From assembly GCA_010094025.1 (NCBI GenBank), contig ML991772.1, forward strand, positions 186,001 to 250,000: a DNA stretch of 64,000 nt, read 5' to 3'. A program made the position numbers and the translations under genes. Of this stretch, positions 56,581 to 64,000 are shown piece by piece (positions within the stretch are counted from its first letter, which is position 1; every line of letters starts with the position of its first letter). The notes below the pieces were generated by a model. It did not search any database. It worked only from the letters and a program-made list of their open reading frames with translations, and was not told where the DNA came from. Origin of the DNA: Viridothelium virens (taxonomy: Eukaryota; Ascomycota; Dothideomycetes; Trypetheliales; Trypetheliaceae).

Positions 56581-58478
56581 ATGACTTCGGAAATCAAGGA
56601 CTGGAAAGCGGTTGCAAAGGAGAAGCGCGATGCCATAACTGCGTCAATTCCCAGTGAATGGCACATCTCGAATATACCATCTGCTGCAGACCAGCGTGAT
56701 GTGACTGGCAAATTCATTCAGCAATATTTGAATGAAAAGGAAGTTGAAATCACAGAGACGGATGCCGTGGGAATCGCTAAGAAGACCAAGACTGGACAAT
56801 GGAAGGCAGTCGATGTTACTAAAGCTTTTTGCCATCGCGCCGCTCTGGCACATCAACTGGTACTGTTACGATCAAAGAAAAAGAAAATCTTCGCTGTTTG
56901 CTCAGTCTTATAGGTATCCTGTCTGCACGAAACATTCTTCGATGCAGCCATAAAAGACGCCCAGATATTAGATGACTACTATGCCACACATAACAGGCCA
57001 GTTGGGCCGCTGCATGGCATACCGATAAGCCTCAAGGACCAATTTCACGTGAAGGACGTGGAAACAACCATGGGATACGTAGGCTGGATAGGGACTTTTG
57101 AAGGAAAGAAGGGTACTAACAAGGAGAAAGTCTTTGAGAGCGAGATGGTTAGAGAGTTACGAAATCTTGGTGCGGTTCTCTATTGCAAGACAAGCGTGCC
57201 GCATACTCTGATGGCTGGTGAGACGGCCAACAACATCATTGGATATACATGGAATCCCAAGAACCGTAATCTAGCCTGCGGGGGCAGTTCCGGTGGTGAA
57301 GGTGCTCTGATCGGTCTTCGGGGGTCTCCTCTGGGATTTGGCACAGATATCGGAGGTTCGATACGCATTCCCGCCGCTTTCAATGGCCTCTTTGGGCTGA
57401 GACCCTCTTCCGGCAGATTGCCATATGAAGGAATGGCCAATTCGATGGATGGGCAGAACTCGGTACTTTCCGTTGTCGGTCCTTTGGGAACTTCTATTGG
57501 CGGGCTACGTCTGGCAACAAAAGCTCTGCTCAGTCAGCAGCCCTGGCTCCACGATCCCCTTGTCCATGAAATTCCTTGGAGAGACGATCAAGAAAAGGAA
57601 ATAATCGATCTTGTGGGGTCAATGGGACACGGGCATAAGCTTACCTTTGGTGTGCTCAAACATGACGGCACCGTAACGCCTCATCCTCCCGTACGCAGAG
57701 CCATGGATATCGTTGCAAAAACGATGGAAAGGCTCGGTCATGAGGTAGATAGCAGCCCGAAGAGAATGGATGAATGAGTCTGACAATATGTGCAGGTCAT
57801 CGAATGGCAGCATCCCGTACCTTCAGAAAGGTTCACTAAAGTTATTGTCGGTATAACAACTTTCCTTTCTGCTGTTCGTGCTGACCTTTTCCAGGGGAAA
57901 ATATGGACCTTCGACGGCGGCCATGACGTTGCGAACGCATTCAGCTTGTCTGGAGAGCAGGTCGCGGAGGCGATAGTGGTGAATACTTCGCCTACTGAGC
58001 AAGCCAATGCTTCCGAAATTGCGGCCACAAACGTAGTCAAAAGAGATTTACAGAAGGAGTATCTGGAACGATGGAACAGTACGAAAGAACTCACCAGCAC
58101 TGGCAGACCAATTGACGCCATCCTTTCGCCTGCGGCACCATTTGCTGCCGCGCGACCAAGCTTGTACACTTACTTGGGATACAGCGTATGGGTTAATTTT
58201 TTTGACTACACTTCCGTTGTCGTGCCGGTCACGAACGTAGACAAATCTGTGGATCAGGCTATCGAGGGATACCAGCCCCTCAACGATATTGATAAGAAGA
58301 CCTATGAATGCTGTACGTATCGAGGCCTGGGAGTTGATGTCGAGACTAACTTCTTGTAGACAATGCTGAACTTTACGATGGAGCTCCTGTTTCGATCCAG
58401 GTTGTAGGGCGGCGGCTACAAGAGGAAAAGATGCTGGCGTTAGCCGAGTACATCTCAAATGAAATCCACAAGAACTGA
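56581..58478 (+). CDS. Acetamidase-type amidase (amidase signature family)
   Basis: The enzyme hydrolyses carboxamides to acid and ammonia, usually for nitrogen supply, with a Ser-cisSer-Lys triad. Exons: 56581-56859, 56914-57744, 57796-58312, 58360-58478; phases fit. The catalytic Lys is in GIPISLKDQFHVK and the Gly/Ser-rich signature is NLACGGSSGGEGALIGLRGS followed by GTDIGGSIRIPAAFNGLFGL, with both catalytic Ser residues. Later come WTFDGGHDVANAFSLSGE and DAILSPAAPFAAARPS. The 54-bp stretch from the gttatt after FTK to the ccag before GKIW is in frame but has a branch-like gctgac and an acceptor, and is probably a fifth intron. This would give about 562 rather than 581 residues. No signal peptide. 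Confidence 0.92.
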
Positions 58479-58871
58479 TTTAGTGTCGCGCTTAGATCAT
58501 GTATATAGTGATAATGGATAAGTGATTTTTTCACGTCAATGTAGAATGCGCATCACAGTGGTGTGAAGAGGTACTCCGTACTTGAGGATAGGACAGCTCA
58601 TTAGGGCCGGTGAAGTTGTCCGTGCGCTACTGTATGCACAGTTCAGGGACGGACGGCGAAGCGGGAGAGCTCTCAACTCCCATACCTCGTCCCTGCTCCT
58701 TTGCCATTTCTCTTCTTCGTTCTGTCCTTCATTGGGTTGGCACGCCCGGAGTATTGATCGAACAGGTTTCCATTCGTTTGTATCTCTGCATGTCGTCCGC
58801 TCTCTGCTCCGATTCTCCGCCACGCGCATCAGATCGTCTTTCAAGTCACGATCCCCCGAAATAACTCAACT
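58479..58871. promoter_or_regulatory. Upstream region of the conserved zinc-motif gene
   Basis: About 390 bp, pyrimidine-rich from 58680 onward on the plus strand, like a fungal 5' leader. No gene supported. Confidence 0.4.
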
Positions 58872-60580
58872 ATGGCGGCCCCCTCTGCAGATACTCCTGG
58901 CTCAAATACGGAGTCAAACACTCCCAAAGTCTCTGCTCCCAAAGATAAGGCGTGTCCCTACTGTGGTATCCATTTCACCTCGTCTTCGCTGGGCCGACAT
59001 CTAGATTTGTACATCAAGGAAAAGAATCCAAAACCACCTGATGGAGTCCACAATGTCGAGGAGATCCGCAAACTTCGAGGCGGTATCACACGAAGACAGG
59101 CACGAGGATCAACTGCGAGAAGAGAAGGCTCGACACCCGGATCTGCTGCCAAGATGCCCCTCTACGATTATACTTCACAAATGTCTGCTTACGATGCGTC
59201 AATGCACACGCCGGAGGGCAGAGGTCCTATCAAAATCAATGAGGCAAGCTGGCAAGTGACAGGCGTCATCAATGGATTGCCTAGCAGAGGAAACGTCGCT
59301 TCTCCGGGATTGGCACGAGAGGCTTCGATGGGGAGGCATCAACAGCTCAAGGCAGATTACGAGCAACGGCAAAGATCAATAGAGGAAAAAGAACAGGCTA
59401 GGGCAGCTGAATTGGCATTGCAGGAAGTGCTTAGCAGCATTAAAGCTGCCACAAGGTAAAAAATTGCGTTCGCTCAACTGTGCATATGACTGACCTAATA
59501 TTGCTCCGAAGTGTGAGGCCAGAGACGAAACCATTGTTTGACTTCAATCCATATTCGATGAGCTTCCCAGCATTATGCTTACGAATCCTTCCCGCGCCTC
59601 CGACTCTCTTCTCTGCCACCCCCTTTGCGCATACCGAGTCATGGACAGTGCATCCGCCCGGTCAAGAGCAATTCGACTCACTCATCCAGGCTATCCATGA
59701 TAACATTCGACAAAAGCGAGGCCCACCCTCCGTACTACCCAACGAGTGCAACCTCCAACAAATCCTCGACACCGACCCAGAAGCCCGCAAGACGCTCGAG
59801 CACGTCCGCAACGCCTACAACCACTGGAAATCCCTCTCCCAACACCAACACTCGGAAGCCTGGTCCCTCGAGACCCTCCGCGCCTACTCCCGCATCCGCG
59901 ACACCGCCACCGAGACCGCCGCCGCCCTCGACGACGCCCGCGTCGAAATCGAGCACCTCCGCGCCGAAAACGACAAGCTCAGCCGGTGCCAGCAGCCGCG
60001 CGAATTCACGCTACACCCACCGACGCTACTCCCGCTCCCCGCCGACACCGCACACGCCCTCTTCTCCTCCTCCGCGAACCCTTCCCGCGCCACCCGCGAC
60101 AGCGCCGCCGCGCTCTGGGACTACGACCGCCTGATGGAGAAGTGGCGGCGCATCGTGCGGGAGAGCCGGCGCGGGCTGGAGGCGCAGCGCGGGCTGGCGG
60201 ACTCGCCGACTCTGCAGCAGCAGCTTCAGCAGCCGTCGACGCCGTTTGGGGCGTCGCAGCCACAGCCGCAGCCGCAGACGCCGGGGGCGCAGCAGGGACA
60301 GCCGCACGCGCAGCCGCACGGCATGCTCTCGGGCCAAGGACAGGCGCAGGCGCAGGGGTTGTCGTATCTGCGGCCGTCGGTGCATGCGCATCCGAATGGG
60401 ACGGGGGCGAATGGGACGAGTCATGCGAGTACGCCGAATGCGCTGGCGACGTCGCCGCGGACGACGCTGCTGGATGGGTCGGTGGATGAGGCGGGGCAGG
60501 GCGACACCTCGATGGTGGATGGGGTGGATGAAGAGGAGGATCGTGACGCGGATGGGGAGGTGGATGTTGATATCGAGTAA
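58872..60580 (+). CDS. Conserved fungal protein with N-terminal zinc motif, function unknown
   Basis: Two exons (58872-59457 and 59513-60580) join across a 55-bp intron at TSVRPETKPLFDFNPYSM. The N-terminus carries KACPYCGIHFTSSSLGRHLD, a C2H2-like motif with an atypical second half, followed by a conserved basic stretch (RKLRGGITRRQAR). The middle is helical (LQQILDTDPEARKTLEHVRN, AALDDARVEIEHLRAENDKL) and the C-terminal third is Gln/Pro/Gly-rich low complexity ending in an acidic EEDRDADGEVDVDIE. Frames after the stop stay coding-like (GDGVIDRRFLDPKLERAS to a stop at 60766), so another small intron near 60560-60610 may extend the protein. I recognise the type as widely conserved in ascomycetes, but no function is known to me; nuclear regulation is a guess. 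Confidence 0.72.
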
Positions 60581-60766
60581 GCTCAGCATGGACGGAATGG
60601 GTTGGATGCTGGGCGGCAGCAACAGCAGCATTCGGGCCTCGTCCCGCCCGAGAGTGGAGATGGAGTGATTGATAGGAGATTTTTGGATCCGAAACTGGAG
60701 CGGGCAAGTGAGGCGGGGGCGCAAGGAATGGACGGGATGGACGGGCCGGGCTTCATGGACGAGTGA

Positions 60767-62898
60767 ACGCTTGCGAGTTGAATACTCGGACATCAATTGG
60801 GAAGAGTAAGAGAGCGAAAACTTCTCGTGACCATGTCTCTGGGCGCAGTGAAAAGTATAGCATTAGGTGGGGAACCTCTGGATTAAGATAGGTCCTATGA
60901 TGGAAGAAGCCATCTGGATGTGAATGACTGCATGTTCAAATGTTAATGGGAGGCGTTCTGTGGGAAAAAGCAGGCAATCTAATTGACTTTCTACAAAAGA
61001 AAGGTAACGAATTTCAAGGGGACCAGGGTCTGTTCGATACCAATTTGTTTTTTATTGATCAACTATTTGATCCACCTTTCTCCACAGGAGATTCGCATCT
61101 GCGGCTTCGTCGTTGTCTAAGTTCCTTGGACATACAAGTCTCGCCTTCAATTTCGGGTCTAGACATCTCTCTTTTAGTCGGTCAGGAAGGCAAGAAGTCT
61201 ATCTCCGTTCCAATTCTAGTCTTACTTTAGCAAGAAAAATGAGCAGCTTATTCTATTTTCATGCCCTCTTCATGGTCTCTTGGACTCCAGCCTCAATCTT
61301 CTGCGTCAATTCGATTCTTGCAAGACGATGCAAGAGGATTACGGAGCTGCAATTAATCTTGGACTCGATCAAGTATGGTCTGCAGGCACAAGGCGAGTAA
61401 ATCACAGGAGTCCTCTGTTGTCCTTCTAACATACGCGACGTTCAAATATTGACAGCATAAAACCTGGGTGATAGATCCTGATGAAATTACGTATTGGACT
61501 GAGAGCGGACCTGTCGGTGATCGACTTCGATAGCACGAGCAATTTAGCTTCTGGACAATGGTCACGGAGCGAAGGCGGATGAACACTAAAACCCCAGTGA
61601 GCGAGATGCAGGACAGGATGCAGGGAAATACTAGGAGGTGCAAGAGAAAAGGTCCGGTAATACAAGACTCAAGGTAAGCCAGCTCTTCTATTGAAATTCC
61701 TTTTCGATACTTTTTTGATCTTTCGTTTGTCCTTGTTAAACTATTACTGATGAGTATCCTGAGGTTACTGAGACCCAAAATTGGTTCTCTCCAGTCTCAG
61801 TAAGCCTTGGTTGTAACAACAATTTTCTCGCGCCTTCTCTGCGAGAGTATAAAACTGGGAGGGTGGGCTCAAAGGATGAACGAACGGGTGAGTGAACGGC
61901 CTGGATAACTAGTGGCACGGACGGCATTTAGAATGCTGATCGAAAAGGAGCTATGATATCTAACACTGCTTCGCTTCCGAATCATGTAGCTACCTTCGAC
62001 AAGTCAGCATAGCCTCTATTTTCTCCTCGGCTCCAAGTTGATCGTTATACATGATGTCGGGCTTATTCGGGTCTTCCGAACTCTCAGAGAACCAGTGCCA
62101 CTATCTGATCAGAATCAGACTAGACTCTTGGAGCCATTCGGAGGCTGTGGGCACTGTAATCTGATGTTCGGAACCAGCGATGTCGCCACACCGTGAATAA
62201 ACTCAGCCGACTTGCAGCCGCCACCACTTGCTTTCGAATCCAGCCTCGGATCTTGCCAGGACGAGGTAGAGCCAGAAATTATAAGCAAAAAGCACATGAA
62301 AAGCCTTGAAGGGGATGCCTTCGGAAATTTCTGCAATCTTATCAGCAAGTAATACACGACGCCCAACTTTGGCAATGGACTGTCCTTCGTTATATCCATA
62401 GGTTATTGCCCGCTAAGTTGCCTCATCGAAATTGTCAAAGCAAGCTCCGGATGAGCGAACCAATCAGCCACGCTACACAAGGATGTGCAGCGCCACTACA
62501 CTTGGTCCGATGGTTGAACAGCGTGCCATGTATATTAAGGTATGCTACAGAGCCGGCAATTTCAAGTCCATCTCCGTAGATTACCACTAATCCTGACCAT
62601 CGAAACAGTGCTTCTTATAGCAAGACGAACATACGGGATATCAACTTCCATACAAAGCTAAGCAATTTGCGAAAATGGGACTGAAAGTTCTCGGTCCCTG
62701 ATTTTAGCTATTTGCGAGTATCCTACGGACCTTTGGTTTTTCTCGAAAAGAATTTCAGTCCCTTATCGTATCCTTGGGCGCTTTTTTGAGCTCCTTCACA
62801 CCGTCTTTCATAGAATCCAAGATACCAAATTGACCGTCTTGTATCAGCTAGGTTCCGATTTTTCGACGGGCTGTAATTTTCGTCATTACCTTGCTCGA
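60767..62898. other. Long intergenic stretch before the second surface-protein gene
   Basis: About 2.1 kb. Minus frames of 141 codons (61353-61778) and 94 codons (62115-62399) and a plus frame of 96 codons (60940-61230) have no family resemblance. A TATA-like tataaaa occurs near 61848 with no gene after it. No repeat or RNA gene recognised. Confidence 0.4.
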
Positions 62899-64000
62899 AT
62901 GACTCCCTGGAGTGATCCCCTTTCAACGGAATTTCTTCCCCCGCCGACTCGTGCTATCCTCGGTCCTTTGACGACCACTTTCTCCCACCCTTCTAGTTGC
63001 ACCTCTCTTTTTCAGCCTCTGTTTGGGCAGTTCCCCGTTGTTGAAGACGAATCAGATGATCAACATGGTACTATGGCTCTGCAAGGCGTAAAATGCAGCA
63101 CTTCTGTGTTACCTCCCTACTTGGGCGAGAGTGGCTACACCACGGCTTTCTTGAAGAACGACATCAATTGCTGGCCCTCCGTGACACTTAGCGTCTTTAC
63201 AGACGAGGACGCCCTTGATCTGCAAGGCAAAGGTCTTTATTCTCCAGGACTATGGTGCCCTAGCGGATACAGTATGGCTTGCTCAACACTCGGAGGCAAT
63301 GCTACGCCAACAACAATTGAAGGAGCCAGAAACTTCACTTTCTTGTATTCTTTGCTACCAGAAGAGACTGCTGCGGGTTGTTGTCCAAGGTATGTAAACG
63401 CTTTTGACACTATATCCTTGGCGCATACTGAAAGCATTGGATTATCTGTGTAGTGGCTTTGACTGTTTCATGACGAGTTCTTGGAGCACGCCTTATCAAT
63501 ACTGCCTCTCGATGGCTTTTGAAGGAGCGATGACGACGAATCAATGCCTTGACCTGGCTGGGAATCCATCCATCTCCACAACAACATTCGATGCCCCGCT
63601 GAGCTGGACCGCCACAGAAACATGGTCTGAAACAGTGTCCGACACGACCATTGGATCGTTGGACGGATGGGGCGCAACCTTGAATTCGACATTGATGGAC
63701 CTTACTCCTACTCAGGTGCCATGTTTCCGTTCTTGCACCATTGCTACAACTGAATTGGAGAGCTTCAGACTTGCCCCCCTTGACCGTCCCGCGGACCAGC
63801 TCGCTCTTAGCGAGCAAAACAGCGAGCAAAACAACGAGCGTCGGAATAGTTATTGGGGTCACTATTCCCACAATACTGCTTCTATCAGTGGGCTTCATCA
63901 TCTTCGCGCTTCGCCGCCGAAAACAGCTAAGATCACGTAACCTCAGCGCTGGTCAGGATCACCACAAGCCTGAGCTGGATGCTCGCGACAATACTATCAC
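62899..64000 (+). CDS. Fungal single-pass surface protein of unknown function, copy 2, 3' end cut
   Basis: Related to the gene at 50007. The ATG at 62899 starts MTPWSDPLSTEFLPPPTRAI, followed by LGPLTTTFSHPSSC, nearly the same block as in copy 1. Exon 1 (62899-63389) ends in the CCPR/S splice position and exon 2 (from 63454) continues GFDCFMTSSW, as in copy 1. Near the edge a different frame encodes VGIVIGVTIPTILLLSVGFI and then FALRRRKQLRSR, a membrane helix with stop-transfer residues and a tail that runs out of the window. A further intron must join the two frames between about 63710 and 63810; I could not place it on a strong donor, so either it uses a weak site or the frame is broken there. 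Confidence 0.65.

Noticed and set aside
59625-60796. Several long frames on both strands around 60 kb
   Set aside because: Arg/Pro/Ala-rich shadows of the GC-rich, low-complexity C-terminal part of the zinc-motif protein.
1-64000. Transposons, LTR elements or other virus-like fossils
   Set aside because: No reverse transcriptase, integrase, transposase or capsid-like frames and no long terminal repeats were seen.

Overview
This window comes from a filamentous ascomycete (Pezizomycotina). Most genes carry short GT-AG introns of about 45-75 bp with a CTRAY-like branch point. Gene density is about one per 2.5 kb, on both strands. The gene set is typical of moulds: a TRI12-type MFS pump, a heme-thiolate peroxidase, an acetamidase, an ankyrin/ZZ protein and an aspzincin-like secreted metalloprotease. 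I saw no rRNA, tRNA, CRISPR, LTR element or other transposon. Coordinates are CDS spans including introns; UTRs cannot be seen.

Layout. 1-14 kb is housekeeping: LDB17 (cut by the left edge), a GH47 alpha-mannosidase, the deubiquitinase UBP2, two complex I accessory subunits facing each other (NDUFA11- and NDUFA13-type), and the tRNA m1G9 methyltransferase TRM10. 14.9-29.7 kb is accessory: an unspecific-peroxygenase-type enzyme, a TRI12 MFS transporter, an acyl-CoA ligase, a half-length thiolase-like protein, a GMC oxidoreductase with an in-frame stop, and a ThDP-dependent 2-hydroxyacyl-CoA lyase-like enzyme. The ligase, thiolase-like protein and lyase end in AKL, SRL and (after splicing a last intron) GKL, and the GMC frame ends in ANL. 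This suggests a peroxisomal metabolic cluster. 31.8-34 kb holds an ankyrin-repeat protein that gains a ZZ zinc finger through a hidden second exon.

34.4-44.7 kb is mixed: OXR1 (TLDc), COG5, ureidoglycolate lyase, a secreted ASKHA/Hsp70-like protein ending in KIEL, a secreted metalloprotease, and a 540-residue protein that joins a luminal FKBP to a STIMATE/YPL162C-type membrane domain in one frame. 46-64 kb holds a DHA1 MFS transporter, an isochorismatase-like hydrolase, two related single-pass surface proteins (the second cut by the right edge), a URI-type prefoldin protein divergent from TFB3/MAT1, an acetamidase, and a conserved zinc-motif protein of unknown function.

The main points to follow up are the FKBP-STIMATE fusion (42943-44700), the candidate peroxisomal cluster (17311-29708) with its splice-dependent targeting signal and stop-containing GMC gene, and the ankyrin-ZZ protein without a NACHT domain.
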